From Spiribacter salinus M19-40 (GTDB lineage: Bacteria; Pseudomonadota; Gammaproteobacteria; Nitrococcales; Nitrococcaceae), in the NCBI RefSeq assembly GCF_000319575.2, contig NC_021291.1, positions 1,644,501 to 1,708,500 on the forward strand: 64,000 nucleotides of DNA, in the 5' to 3' direction. The notes under the pieces are model-generated. The model made no database searches, was not told the origin of the DNA, and was given only the letters and a program-made list of their open reading frames with translations. Positions 43,765 through 52,832 of this stretch are shown one piece after another (position 1 is the stretch's first letter; each line of letters opens with the position of its first letter). Position numbers and translations under genes: made by a program.

Positions 43765-44559
43765 ATGCGCCAGTATCTCGAGCTTCTGCAGCATGTCCGC
43801 CATCACGGCGTAGAGAAATCCGACCGCACCGGCACCGGCACGCTTTCGACCTTTGGCTGGCAGATGCGTTTTGATCTGGCCGAGGGCTTCCCGGTGGTAA
43901 CCACCAAGAAGCTGCATCTACGCTCGATCATTCACGAGCTGCTTTGGTTCCTCGCTGGCGATAGCAACATCCGTTATCTCAAGGACAACGGCGTGCGCAT
44001 CTGGGACGAATGGGCCGATGAGAACGGCGATCTCGGACCCATTTACGGGGTGCAATGGCGCTCATGGCCCACACCCAACGGCGGTCATATCGATCAGATC
44101 AGCCAGGTGCTTGAGCAGATCCGTACTCGACCAGATTCTCGGCGGCACATCGTGACCGCCTGGAATCCGGCGGACATCGACCGCATGGGCTTGCCGCCCT
44201 GCCATGTGATGTTTCAGTTCTACGTGGCCGACGGAAAACTCTCCTGCCAGCTCTATCAGCGTAGCGCCGATATTTTCCTGGGTGTCCCGTTTAACATCGC
44301 CTCCTATGCATTGCTGACGCATATGGTCGCGCAAGTCACTGGCCTTGCACCCGGGCACTTCATCCACACGCTCGGCGATGCGCATCTGTACCTCAACCAT
44401 CTCGAGCAGGCGGACACCCAACTCGCGCGCGAGCCACTGGCCTTGCCCGAGCTCTCCCTCAATCCAGCGGTGGACGACCTGTTCGCCTTCCGGTTTGAGG
44501 ACATTACCCTGACCGGGTATGAGGCCCATCCGCACATCGCCGCCCCCGTGGCGGTCTGA
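43765..44559 (+). CDS. thyA: Thymidylate synthase
   Basis: ThyA methylates dUMP to dTMP using methylene-THF. ATG 43765 ([11 protein letters not shown]) gives 264 residues, exactly the E. coli length. Key motifs are [36 protein letters not shown], the catalytic Cys in [12 protein letters not shown], and [20 protein letters not shown]. Upstream in-frame ATGs would add residues absent from the family. It is followed 21 nt later by folA, which regenerates its folate. Confidence 0.97.
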   Translation: MRQYLELLQHVRHHGVEKSDRTGTGTLSTFGWQMRFDLAEGFPVVTTKKLHLRSIIHELLWFLAGDSNIRYLKDNGVRIWDEWADENGDLGPIYGVQWRSWPTPNGGHIDQISQVLEQIRTRPDSRRHIVTAWNPADIDRMGLPPCHVMFQFYVADGKLSCQLYQRSADIFLGVPFNIASYALLTHMVAQVTGLAPGHFIHTLGDAHLYLNHLEQADTQLAREPLALPELSLNPAVDDLFAFRFEDITLTGYEAHPHIAAPVAV

Positions 44560-44580
44560 ACTCTAGGCAAAGGAGCGGTT

Positions 44581-45093
44581 ATGGACACCCACAAACCCCG
44601 CATCACCTTCGTGGTGGCGATGGCGGATAACCGAGTGATCGGGCGGGATAACGATTTGCCGTGGCGGCTACCGGATGACATGCGCCATTTCGTGGCGCTC
44701 ACTCGGGGCAAGCCTATTGTGATGGGTCGCAAGAATTACGCGTCGATCGGCCGGCCCTTGCCGAAGCGGCTCAACATTGTGATGACGCGGGATCCGAACT
44801 GGCAGGCCGAGGGCTGCGAGGTGGTGCACAGCGCGGAGGCCGCGCTGGCGGCGGCCGGCGATGCTGAAGAGATTGCCATTATTGGCGGGGCGGATATCTA
44901 CCGGGCGTTCTTACCCATGGCGGATCGCATCGAGCTCACCCGCGTGCGCACGGAAATCGCCGGCGATACGTTTTTTCCGGTTTTCGAGGGACCCGCGTGG
45001 CGCTGCACGCAGACAACCCATCACCCGGCGGACGCCGAGCATGCCTATGCCATGGATTTTGAGACCTGGGAGCGCCAGCCAAGCGCTAACTAG
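44581..45093 (+). CDS. folA: Dihydrofolate reductase
   Basis: FolA reduces dihydrofolate to tetrahydrofolate with NADPH. The 170-residue protein has [27 protein letters not shown] with the active-site Asp, the NADPH site [21 protein letters not shown] and [12 protein letters not shown]. It has a short N-terminal extension (MDTHKPR) relative to E. coli FolA. That extension and the ATG itself are written with the repeated word (core TGGACACCCAC at 44582-44592). AAAGGAG lies about 6 nt upstream of the ATG. The stop overlaps the convergent rho stop by 4 nt (CTAG). Confidence 0.96.
   Translation: MDTHKPRITFVVAMADNRVIGRDNDLPWRLPDDMRHFVALTRGKPIVMGRKNYASIGRPLPKRLNIVMTRDPNWQAEGCEVVHSAEAALAAAGDAEEIAIIGGADIYRAFLPMADRIELTRVRTEIAGDTFFPVFEGPAWRCTQTTHHPADAEHAYAMDFETWERQPSAN
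44582..44592 (-). repeat. GTGGGTGTCCA core copy (at folA start codon)
   Basis: Exact 11-mer core; its first base is the T of the folA ATG. It encodes Met-Asp-Thr-His at the extreme N-terminus. Confidence 0.8.
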
Positions 45094-46346
45094 CGCTTCA
45101 TCGCCTGGAAGAACTCGTTGTTCGTCTTCGTATCCTTGAGCTTGTCGAGCAAGAACTCGATGGCCGCCAGTTCGTCCATTGGATGCAACAGCTTGCGCAG
45201 GATCCAGACTTTCTGGAGCTCATCCGGCGTCATCAATAGCTCCTCCCGGCGCGTGCCCGAGCGATTGATGTTCATGGCGGGATAGATCCGCTTCTCCGCC
45301 ACCCGGCGATCGAGATGGACCTCCATGTTGCCGGTGCCCTTGAACTCCTCGTAGATCACGTCATCCATCCGCGAGCCAGTCTCGACCAGCGACGTCGCAA
45401 TGATCGTGAGGCTGCCGCCTTCCTCGATGTTCCGCGCGGCGCCAAAGAAGCGCTTCGGCCGATGCAGGGCATTGGCGTCCACACCGCCGGTGAGCACCTT
45501 GCCGGAGCTCGGCACAACGGTGTTGTAGGCCCGCGCGAGCCGGGTGATCGAGTCGAGCATGATCACGACGTCGCGCTTGTGCTCCACCAGCCGTTTGGCC
45601 TTTTCGATCACCATCTCGGCCACCTGGACATGGCGGTTGGCCGGCTCATCGAAGGTGGATGAAACCACCTCGCCGCGCACCGTTCGCTCCATCTCCGTGA
45701 CCTCCTCCGGGCGCTCGTCGATGAGCAGCACGATGACGTAGGTCTCGGGGTTATTGGCGGTAATGGACTGGGCAATGTTCTGCAGCAGCATCGTCTTACC
45801 GGCTTTGGGTGGCGAGACGATCAGCGCGCGCTGGCCTTTGCCGATGGGGGCGGAGAGATCGATCACCCGGGCGGTGAGATCCTCGGTGGAGCCGTTACCG
45901 CGTTCCAGCGTCAGCCGCTCTTTCGGGAATAGCGGCGTGAGGTTCTCGAAAAGGACCTTGTGCTTGGCCGCTTCCGGTGCCTCGTAGTTGATCTCATCCA
46001 CCTTGAGCAGGGCGAAGTAGCGCTCGCTCTCTTTGGGTGGCCGAATCTTGCCAGAGATCGTATCACCCGTGCGCAGGCTGAAGCGGCGGATCTGACTGGG
46101 CGAGACGTAGATGTCGTCGGGCCCGGCCATGTAGGAGCTGGTCGCTGAGCGCAGAAAGCCAAAGCCATCCTGCAGGATCTCGAGAACGCCATCGCCCCAG
46201 ATGTCCTCGCCTTTTTTGGCGTGGGCCTTGAGTAGCGCAAAGATCACATCCTGCTTGCGCGAGCGGGCCATGTTCTCGATACCGAGGGACTGCGCGAGCT
46301 CGACAAGCTCGGCGGCGGGTTTTTGCTTGAGTTCGGTGAGGTTCAT
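45090..46346 (-). CDS. rho: Transcription termination factor Rho
   Basis: Rho is the hexameric RNA helicase that ends transcription at unstructured C-rich RNA. The 418-residue protein (E. coli 419) has the N-terminal domain [22 protein letters not shown], the RNA-binding cold-shock-like fold ([23 protein letters not shown]), Walker A SPPKAGKT near 176, Walker [19 protein letters not shown], and the Q/R-loop region [18 protein letters not shown]. It lies downstream of trxA on the same strand, the usual trxA-rho order. A 72-nt leader lies between the two genes. Confidence 0.98.
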   Translation of the reverse strand: MNLTELKQKPAAELVELAQSLGIENMARSRKQDVIFALLKAHAKKGEDIWGDGVLEILQDGFGFLRSATSSYMAGPDDIYVSPSQIRRFSLRTGDTISGKIRPPKESERYFALLKVDEINYEAPEAAKHKVLFENLTPLFPKERLTLERGNGSTEDLTARVIDLSAPIGKGQRALIVSPPKAGKTMLLQNIAQSITANNPETYVIVLLIDERPEEVTEMERTVRGEVVSSTFDEPANRHVQVAEMVIEKAKRLVEHKRDVVIMLDSITRLARAYNTVVPSSGKVLTGGVDANALHRPKRFFGAARNIEEGGSLTIIATSLVETGSRMDDVIYEEFKGTGNMEVHLDRRVAEKRIYPAMNINRSGTRREELLMTPDELQKVWILRKLLHPMDELAAIEFLLDKLKDTKTNNEFFQAMKR

Positions 46347-46418
46347 TATCGCTTTTGGGCCGCCCGACGAGACGGCCTTGACTCTGGTGGGATAGGGGAA
46401 TGCCCCGGGATGGTTTTT

Positions 46419-46745
46419 CTACAGGTTACTGTCGAGGAACGCAGACAACTGCGCCTTGGACAGGGCACCAACTTTGGTGGCCTCAACGCTGCCGTTCTTG
46501 AACAGCATGAGCGTGGGAATTCCACGAATGCCAAACTTGGGCGGCGTTTCGGGATTCTCGTCAATATTCAGCTTGGCGATCTTGAGCTGACCTTCATAGC
46601 TGCCGGCCACCTCTTCGAGGATCGGCGCAATCATTTTGCAAGGCCCGCACCACTCGGCCCAATAGTCCACCAGGACGGGCTGATCGGCATTGAGTACTTC
46701 TGAATCGAAATCGGCGTCGGAGACGTGGACGATATTGTCGCTCAC
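46419..46745 (-). CDS. trxA: Thioredoxin 1
   Basis: TrxA is the general cytoplasmic dithiol reductant. The 108-residue protein has the active site [15 protein letters not shown] and the cis-Pro loop [13 protein letters not shown], and ends with [16 protein letters not shown], nearly as in E. coli. The start is a GTG at 46745 ([13 protein letters not shown]) with GGAGG 8-9 nt upstream; an upstream ATG reading would add non-family residues. It precedes rho on the same strand. A TTGACA element lies upstream at 46895-46900 on the minus strand. Confidence 0.97.
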   Translation of the reverse strand: MSDNIVHVSDADFDSEVLNADQPVLVDYWAEWCGPCKMIAPILEEVAGSYEGQLKIAKLNIDENPETPPKFGIRGIPTLMLFKNGSVEATKVGALSKAQLSAFLDSNL

Positions 46746-46871
46746 GAAGAAAACCTCCAGGAAACGTGCATGTTGATTAATCGAAATTGATGGGTTGCGC
46801 TGATCGGCCGCGCAGCCTGAACTTGAAATGGGGCTAACTGGGGGATGCGCCCTTTCGGGCACGATGGGCGG

Positions 46872-46900
46872 AGAGTAGCCCTCGGCTTTGAGCATGTCAA
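46872..46900 (-). promoter_or_regulatory. Possible trxA promoter
   Basis: On the minus strand TTGACA (46900-46895) is a perfect -35 hexamer, followed after 17 nt by TACTCT (46877-46872), a weak -10. It lies about 130 nt upstream of the trxA start and would also serve rho. On the plus strand TATATT (46918-46923) may be the -10 for cysQ. Confidence 0.4.
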
Positions 46901-46976
46901 CTGAATCCGATGACCGGTATATTACGGCTTTTCATTAAAAGGCCGAAGGGCCGCTGGCGGGAAGATTGCACACATC

Positions 46977-47807
46977 ATGGACGAAACGCTGGACACACTC
47001 GCTGAAGCAGCCGTCAAAATAGCCGAAGCGGCCGGTCGCGAGATTCTCTCCATCTACGCCGCGGATTTTGATGTTGAAACGAAAGCTGACGACTCGCCAT
47101 TGACCGCAGCAGATCGTGCCGCGCACACACGCATCAACGACGCGCTGACATCAAAAACCCCCGACATCCCGGTTATATCCGAAGAAGGCGGCATCCCCGA
47201 TGCCGACATCCGGCGCCAGTGGACGCGCTACTGGTTGGTCGATCCCCTCGATGGCACCCGCGAATTCGTCAAACGCAATGGCGAATTCACCGTCAACATC
47301 GCCCTGATCGACCATGGCCGCCCCGTGATTGGCGTTGTCCACGCGCCGGTGCTCTCGCGCACGTATGTGGGTGTCCAGTCTTTGCAAAGCGCGAGGGCCG
47401 AGCGGCGGGATACCAACGGAACCACGCCGCTGGCGACGCGGGCGGTCCCTGACGGTGCTCCCATGACGCTGGTGGTGAGCCGCTCCCATCGCAGCCCCGC
47501 CGTGGATGCCCTGGTCGAGCGCCTCCCCGACTACGAAACGACCTCCATGGGCAGTTCGCTCAAGTTCTGTCTGGTGGCTGAGGGCAGCGCAGACGCGTAT
47601 CCGCGTTTCGGGCCGACATCGGAATGGGATAGTGGCGCGGCGCAGTGCATCGTCGAAGCGGCGGGTGGCGCCGTTATCCGCACCGATGGCTCACCGCTTC
47701 GCTACAACACCAAGGCCTCCACGCTGAACCCGGATTTTCTCGCCCTGGGTGATCCGAACTGGCCTTGGGCCGAGCATCTCGCCGGGTTTCCCCTCGAAGA
47801 GCGCTGA
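46977..47807 (+). CDS. cysQ: 3'(2'),5'-bisphosphate nucleotidase
   Basis: CysQ hydrolyses PAP (and PAPS) to AMP, clearing a by-product of sulfate assimilation. The 276-residue protein has the inositol-monophosphatase-type metal motifs DDSPLTAADRAAH, ISEEGG, WLVDPLDGTREFVKRNGEFTVNIAL and WDSGAAQCIVEAAGG. Residues YVGVQSLQ near 131 are written by an exact copy of the repeated 13-mer, in a different frame from LDTH, in a region that varies among CysQ proteins. Divergent from trxA. Confidence 0.94.
   Translation: MDETLDTLAEAAVKIAEAAGREILSIYAADFDVETKADDSPLTAADRAAHTRINDALTSKTPDIPVISEEGGIPDADIRRQWTRYWLVDPLDGTREFVKRNGEFTVNIALIDHGRPVIGVVHAPVLSRTYVGVQSLQSARAERRDTNGTTPLATRAVPDGAPMTLVVSRSHRSPAVDALVERLPDYETTSMGSSLKFCLVAEGSADAYPRFGPTSEWDSGAAQCIVEAAGGAVIRTDGSPLRYNTKASTLNPDFLALGDPNWPWAEHLAGFPLEER
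47367..47379 (+). repeat. GTGGGTGTCCAGT repeat copy (in cysQ)
   Basis: Exact 13-mer on the gene strand; read as Val-Gly-Val-Gln-Ser rather than LDTH. Confidence 0.85.
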
Positions 47808-47833
47808 GGCTCGGCTGGCGGCCAAAAACCGCT

Positions 47834-49585
47834 TCACTTCATCAGGACATACTCCCCGGGCGCATCGGCGGTCGGGACATACCCAGCCTCGGGCGCTCCC
47901 ATCGCTGGCGGTGCGACGGGCTCGCTCGAGCGATCGGCGAGCCACTGTTGCCAGGCTGGCCACCAGGAACCTTCGTGGGTGTCCAGTTCCTGCTCAAAGC
48001 GCTCCGCGGGATAGGCGGTGCCCAGTGGCTCGAAGTCGGCGATCTGGTAGTGGCGACGTGGGTGTCCAGGCTCGCTGACGATGCCGGCGTTGTGGCCGCC
48101 TCGGGTCAGCAGGAAGGTCACTGGCGTGCGGGCGAGGCGCACGATTTTGTAGACCGACCGCCACGGCGCGATATGGTCTTTCTGGGTGGCCACCGAAAAA
48201 ATCGGTGCATTGATGTCGCCGACGGCGACGGGGTGGCCATCGATAACGTAGCGCCCCTCCACCAGATCGTTGTGCAGGAACAGATCACGCAGGTACTCGC
48301 TGTGCATGCGGTACGGCAGGCGGGTGGCATCCGCGTTCCAGGCCATTAAATCGAACAGGCCCTCGCGCTCGCCCATCAGGTAGTGGCGTACAAGCCGTGA
48401 CCAGACAAGATCCTGAGAGCGCAGGAGCTGGAACGCGCCGGCCATCTCGTCACGCCCCAGATAGCCCCGCGCCCACATGACATCTTCCAGGAAGGAGACC
48501 TGCGACTCGTCAATAAACAGGTCCAGTTCACCCGGCTCGGTGAAATCCGTCTGCGCGGCAAGCATTGAGATCGTGGCAAAACTGTCATCGCCCTCTCGGG
48601 CCATGGCCGCTGCCGCCAGCGTCAGCAGCGTCCCGCCCAGGCAATAGCCCACGCCGTGGACCTTCTGATCAGGCACGATGGTTTTCACCGCGCTCAGCGC
48701 GTCATTGACACCCAGGCGCCGGTAATCGGCCATGCCGCGCTCCCGATCCGCTGGCCCCGGGTTTTTCCACGACACCATGAACACGGTGTGGCCCTGGCCC
48801 ACGAGGTACTCGACCAGGGACCGGCCCGGACGCAGATCAAGGATGTAGTACTTCATGATCCACGCCGGAACAATCAGCACCGGTTCCGGGTGCACTGTCT
48901 CAGTCGTGGGGGAGTACTGGATGAGTTCCATTAGTGCATTGCGGTGGACGACCTTGCCGGGCGTGAGCGCCAGGTCTTCACCGACCTGAAAGGCCTCACT
49001 GCCTTTTTCGGGATGACCACCGACTTCGCGCTCAAGATCCTCGACCGCGTTCGATGCCCCACGAACCAGGTTCCAACCATTCTCCTGCAAGGTGCGCTCG
49101 AGGACTTCGGGGTTCGTGGGCAGAAAGTTCGATGGCGAGAACACATCCAGCATTTGCCGGACGCTGAAGTTCACGACCTCTTCATGATGCGGATCAACGC
49201 CGGGTACGCCGGTCGTCGCCACATGCCACCACTGCTGCTGGAGCAAAAAGCCCTGATGGATGAGCGAAAAGGGCCACTGCTGCCAGGCCGCTGCGTCAAA
49301 CCGCTGGTCATCGGCGAGGGGTTCGATGCAGCGGCCCTGGTCGTCACCACTCAGGCAATGCCCGGCGTAACCCGCCAGCCGCAGACTTTTGCGCATCGCC
49401 TTCTCGGCCAGGGCCGTCTGGCGACCCGGATTGGTGGCCAAATGCGCTGCCCAGTCGAAAAACGCCAGCTGCAGCGCGGTGGGTGACATCCCGCCCGTCA
49501 GCCGACCCATGCCGGCGTGGAGCAGCCGGTCAAACGGTGTGTCCTCGCTGACCTGCTCTGCGAATGCGTGCTGGACGCGCGTCAT
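47834..49585 (-). CDS. phaC: Class I poly(3-hydroxyalkanoate) synthase
   Basis: PhaC polymerises 3-hydroxyacyl-CoA into storage polyester. The 583-residue protein has the N-terminal PhaC domain (FSVRQMLDVFSPSNFLPTNPEVL), the lipase-box with Cys nucleophile GVGYCLGGTLLTLAAAAMA, then WNADATRLPYRMHSEYLRDLFLHNDLVEG read in parts. The catalytic Asp and His lie near SVATQKDHIAPW and TRGGHNAGIVSEPG. AGGAGG sits just before ATG 49585. No phaA, phaB or phasin is adjacent. The C-terminal 60 residues contain two copies of the repeated word. Confidence 0.94.
   Translation of the reverse strand: MTRVQHAFAEQVSEDTPFDRLLHAGMGRLTGGMSPTALQLAFFDWAAHLATNPGRQTALAEKAMRKSLRLAGYAGHCLSGDDQGRCIEPLADDQRFDAAAWQQWPFSLIHQGFLLQQQWWHVATTGVPGVDPHHEEVVNFSVRQMLDVFSPSNFLPTNPEVLERTLQENGWNLVRGASNAVEDLEREVGGHPEKGSEAFQVGEDLALTPGKVVHRNALMELIQYSPTTETVHPEPVLIVPAWIMKYYILDLRPGRSLVEYLVGQGHTVFMVSWKNPGPADRERGMADYRRLGVNDALSAVKTIVPDQKVHGVGYCLGGTLLTLAAAAMAREGDDSFATISMLAAQTDFTEPGELDLFIDESQVSFLEDVMWARGYLGRDEMAGAFQLLRSQDLVWSRLVRHYLMGEREGLFDLMAWNADATRLPYRMHSEYLRDLFLHNDLVEGRYVIDGHPVAVGDINAPIFSVATQKDHIAPWRSVYKIVRLARTPVTFLLTRGGHNAGIVSEPGHPRRHYQIADFEPLGTAYPAERFEQELDTHEGSWWPAWQQWLADRSSEPVAPPAMGAPEAGYVPTADAPGEYVLMK
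47975..47987 (+). repeat. GTGGGTGTCCAGT repeat copy (in phaC)
   Basis: Exact 13-mer; encodes Leu-Asp-Thr-His (ELDTHEGS) on the phaC strand. Confidence 0.85.
48058..48069 (+). repeat. GTGGGTGTCCAG copy (in phaC)
   Basis: Core plus one base, 83 nt from the preceding copy; here read as Pro-Gly-His-Pro in a third frame. Confidence 0.8.
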
Positions 49586-49600
49586 ATGGCCTCCTGGAAA

Positions 49601-49610
49601 GTGGGTGTCC
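49601..49610 (+). repeat. GTGGGTGTCC copy upstream of phaC
   Basis: Ten of eleven core bases (next base T instead of A), 15 nt upstream of the phaC ATG, in the 74-nt gap. A short hairpin CGGATG-GTGT-CATCCG follows at 49619-49634. Confidence 0.6.
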
Positions 49611-49659
49611 TGTCTTGTCGGATGGTGTCATCCGGCACAGGTTCCAGAGACGGTGCGCG

Positions 49660-52134
49660 TTATCCCTCCCGCAGCAGGCGCATGGGGGAGACCCGGTAGT
49701 AGCGACGCGCGCCCAGCGATCCGGCCGCCCAGACGGTCAGCAACCCAACCAGCGCACCGATCACAAGGGTCAGCGGCCGGAAGGGGTAATCGAGACTGAA
49801 CAGGACTTCGGCGATCACCACGCCCGCCCCCGTTGCGGTCAGGCCGGCCAGGCCGCCAGCAATGGCACCGATGATCCAGAACTCCAGGCGCGCCATGCGT
49901 CGAATGCGCGCGCCACTCGCCCCCAGCGCCCGAAGGACCGCGCTCTCGAAGCGGCGCTCCTCGCCCGTGATCTGCAATGCCGCCAATAGCACGAGAACGC
50001 CGGCCGCCAGCGTCAGCAATGCCATCAACTCCACCACGGACGATCCCTGATCGATAATCGTCCGCACAATGCGCAGCACACTGGTGACATCAATGGGCGT
50101 GACACTCGGGTAGGCGCGAATAAGATCGGTCAGCACCGCCCGGTCCGCATCGGCCAGGTAAAAACTGGTCAGCCAGGTGCGTGGCAGCTCATCAAACGTC
50201 CCCGGCGAGGCCAGGACGAAGAAGTTGACGTTAAAGCTCTCCCAGCGCACGTCCCGCAGGCTCGTCACCTCAGCGGTGACCTGATTACCGCCTGAGGAAA
50301 ACGTCAGCGTGTCGCCGAGCTCAATGCCGATCTCATCAGCAAAGTCGGTCTCGACCGAGAGCTGCGGTGGGACATCGGCACCGTCCCCCCACCACTCGCC
50401 GGCGATGATCCGGTTGTCATCCTGCAGGGTGGATGCCCAGGACAGGTTGAACTCCCGCTGCGCCAGACGCCGGGCCTGTGGGCTGTCATAGTCCTCCGCA
50501 GCGACGCGCTCGCCATCCAGTTCGGTCATCCGCGCCCGGACCATGGGATAGAACGTGGTGTCGATATCCGCCTCAGTGAGGGTATTGCGCACCCCGTCCA
50601 CTTCATCGGACTGGATGTTGATCAGGAACTGATTCGGGGCATCCGGCGGGATCTCCGCTTCCCAGGCGGTGAGCAGGTCATTGCGCACCACGGCCAGCAA
50701 AAAGAGGCTCATGAGTCCCACGCCCACCGCCACGATCTGGATGATCGCGGTGACTGGCCGGCGGGTGAAGCCGGTCAACCAGAGCAGGCGCGATTGCCCA
50801 CCCCGGCGAGACCAGGCCCGGGCGCCGTACACCACGGCGGCGGCCACCCCGGCAAGCACCGCCAGTGTGCCGGCGACGGCACCAAACACACTCAGCGTGA
50901 CCCGCACATCACCCGCTTGCCAGGCCATTAAGCCAAGGATGACCACCGCTGCCATCAGCAATGGCGTGCCCGCCCGCAACAGCCCGCTCCCCAGGTCCTG
51001 GCGCAATACGCGCATGGGTGGCGCATCGCGCAAGCGAACCACGGTTGGCAGCGCAAAACCGAGCAGGGCGGCGCCAGCCGTCAACCAGCCAGTGGCAAGG
51101 GGTTGCCAGCTGGGCGGAGGTAGCTCGGTGTCGAGCAATTCCGCCACCAAGGCGAGCATGCCCAGATGCAGCCCATAGCCCAGCGCAGCGCCAATGGCGC
51201 CAGCGAAAAGGCCCAGCCAGACGAGCTTGCCCATGAAAAGCCGCAGCACCTGGGCTCGGGTTGCGCCAATGGCCCGCATGACGGCCACGCCCGTGAGCTG
51301 GCGCTCAGCGTAATGACGCACGGTGAGCAGCACCGCCACGCCCGCCACAATGACCGTCAAAAGCGCCGCCAGACCAAGAAACCGTTTGGCTTGGCCGATA
51401 ATCTCGCTCGCGCCGCGGCCCTGCTCACCCGGGGTCTCGATCTCAACGGCGTTGCCATGCTCGGCGACCAACGCGTCAGTGAATGACTGGATGGCCGCAC
51501 GCGGGCCGGCAAGCAGTAGCTTATGCCGGGCGCGGCTGCCCTCACCCAGCAGCTCGGTGGATTCCAGATCGGCCCGGTTGAACATCACCCGCGGTGCGAA
51601 ACTGCCAAAGCCCTGACCACGATCCGGCTCAAAACTGATCAGCCGATCCACTTCAACCTCGGCGGATCCAAGCGCTAGGGTGTCCCCGATCTCGAGATTC
51701 AGCAGCCCAAGCAGGCGCGACTCAACCCAGGCGGTGCCGGGTTCGGGCACCCCCCCGGGGTCAGTCTCCGCTGCACCAGGCGCTGATTTGACCAACAATT
51801 CACCGCGCAGGGGATAGCCTTCGTCAACGGCTTTGGCCGACACCAGGCGGTTGTCGGTTTCGGCCACCACCACCGTGGGGAAGGTCACGATCAACGCCGT
51901 CTCAAGCCCCGCGGCCTCAGCCCGTTCACGCCACGCCGATGGAATGGGCTCTGGCGATTCCACCGCGCGGTCGGCGGCGAGCAAATCGGCGGCACGGGAC
52001 TCCGTCGCGCCCGCCACGCGGTCGGCCAGCCAGGCCACGCCCGTGACGGCGGCCACCGCAACGATCACCGCCAGGGCGAGCAGGCGCAGTTCGCCCCCCC
52101 GCCAGTCGCGGTAGAGCAGGCGCAGTGAGAGCAT
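49660..52134 (-). CDS. ybbP: ABC transporter permease with FtsX domains (YbbP family)
   Basis: This 824-residue inner-membrane protein has the MacB/FtsX-type layout: an N-terminal helix (LRLLALAVIVAVAAVTGVAWL), a large periplasmic domain, and two FtsX membrane blocks, one near 250-450 (ALLTVIVAGVAVLLTVRHYAERQ, GVAVMRAIGATRAQVLRLFMGK) and one at the C-terminus (LALGA-like VLRALGASGARIRRMARLEFW). It works with YbbA, whose stop overlaps its ATG. The pair, opposite tesA, is conserved in E. coli; its substrate is unknown, with envelope lipid or lipoprotein handling suspected. Confidence 0.92.
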   Translation of the reverse strand: MLSLRLLYRDWRGGELRLLALAVIVAVAAVTGVAWLADRVAGATESRAADLLAADRAVESPEPIPSAWRERAEAAGLETALIVTFPTVVVAETDNRLVSAKAVDEGYPLRGELLVKSAPGAAETDPGGVPEPGTAWVESRLLGLLNLEIGDTLALGSAEVEVDRLISFEPDRGQGFGSFAPRVMFNRADLESTELLGEGSRARHKLLLAGPRAAIQSFTDALVAEHGNAVEIETPGEQGRGASEIIGQAKRFLGLAALLTVIVAGVAVLLTVRHYAERQLTGVAVMRAIGATRAQVLRLFMGKLVWLGLFAGAIGAALGYGLHLGMLALVAELLDTELPPPSWQPLATGWLTAGAALLGFALPTVVRLRDAPPMRVLRQDLGSGLLRAGTPLLMAAVVILGLMAWQAGDVRVTLSVFGAVAGTLAVLAGVAAAVVYGARAWSRRGGQSRLLWLTGFTRRPVTAIIQIVAVGVGLMSLFLLAVVRNDLLTAWEAEIPPDAPNQFLINIQSDEVDGVRNTLTEADIDTTFYPMVRARMTELDGERVAAEDYDSPQARRLAQREFNLSWASTLQDDNRIIAGEWWGDGADVPPQLSVETDFADEIGIELGDTLTFSSGGNQVTAEVTSLRDVRWESFNVNFFVLASPGTFDELPRTWLTSFYLADADRAVLTDLIRAYPSVTPIDVTSVLRIVRTIIDQGSSVVELMALLTLAAGVLVLLAALQITGEERRFESAVLRALGASGARIRRMARLEFWIIGAIAGGLAGLTATGAGVVIAEVLFSLDYPFRPLTLVIGALVGLLTVWAAGSLGARRYYRVSPMRLLREG

Positions 52135-52832
52135 CAGGCAGCGTCCTTCGAAAGCCGCCCATCGCGCAGATAGCGAATGTGGGCACAGCGCGAAGCCACC
52201 GCATGGTCGTGCGTCACCAGGATCAGCGTGGTGCCGTGGTCGCGGTTGAGTTCAAAGAGTAGATCCACAATCTGCTCGCCCGTGCGGTGATCCAGGTTGC
52301 CGGTGGGCTCATCAGCGAAGAGGATTTGTGGCTCGCTGATAAAGGCTCGGGCGAGCGCCACGCGCTGCTGCTCGCCACCAGAGAGCTGGGCCGGGTAGTG
52401 CGCCACGCGGTCAGCGAGGCCCACTCGGCGCAGGGCCTCAACCGCTCGACTGCGGGCGTCGGCAGCGCCTGCGAGCTCGGCAGGGAGCATCACGTTCTCC
52501 AGCGCGGTCAAACCCGGGAGCAAGTGAAAGGCTTGGAACACAAAGCCGACACGGCCGGCCCGCAACGCCGCACGCTCGTCCTCATCGAGCGTGGTCAAAT
52601 CGTGGGTGTCCATGATCACTGTCCCGGCGGTGGGCAAATCGAGGCCGGCGAGCAGGCCGAGCAGGGTGGACTTGCCCGAGCCCGAGGTCCCGAGAATGGC
52701 CAGAGAGTCACCCGCCTGGATGCTAAGATCGAGGTTCTCGAACAGGCTGATCCGGCCCTCAGGGGCATCAAATCGCATCGCAAGGGCGCGTGTCTCAAGG
52801 ATCGCCGCCTCACTGGAGGATGAATCGTTCAT
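52134..52832 (-). CDS. ybbA: ABC transporter ATPase (YbbA, LolD/MacB-like)
   Basis: The 232-residue ATPase of the YbbAP exporter has Walker A ([16 protein letters not shown]), [15 protein letters not shown], Walker B ([12 protein letters not shown]) and the H-loop [14 protein letters not shown]. The residues [10 protein letters not shown] carry a core copy of the repeated word (52602-52612). ATG 52832 overlaps the divergent tesA ATG by two bases, so its promoter must lie inside tesA. AGAGGGAT is the likely ribosome site on this strand. Confidence 0.93.
   Translation of the reverse strand: MNDSSSSEAAILETRALAMRFDAPEGRISLFENLDLSIQAGDSLAILGTSGSGKSTLLGLLAGLDLPTAGTVIMDTHDLTTLDEDERAALRAGRVGFVFQAFHLLPGLTALENVMLPAELAGAADARSRAVEALRRVGLADRVAHYPAQLSGGEQQRVALARAFISEPQILFADEPTGNLDHRTGEQIVDLLFELNRDHGTTLILVTHDHAVASRCAHIRYLRDGRLSKDAA
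52602..52612 (+). repeat. GTGGGTGTCCA core copy (in ybbA)
   Basis: Exact 11-mer; encodes Met-Asp-Thr-His on the ybbA strand. Confidence 0.75.

Noticed and set aside
44280-44287. GGGTGTCC in thyA and similar 8-mers at 22292, 41585 and 44412
   Set aside because: Only the inner 8 bases match. At thyA the residues (LGVPFN) are family-conserved, and a few 8-mers are expected by chance in 64 kb.
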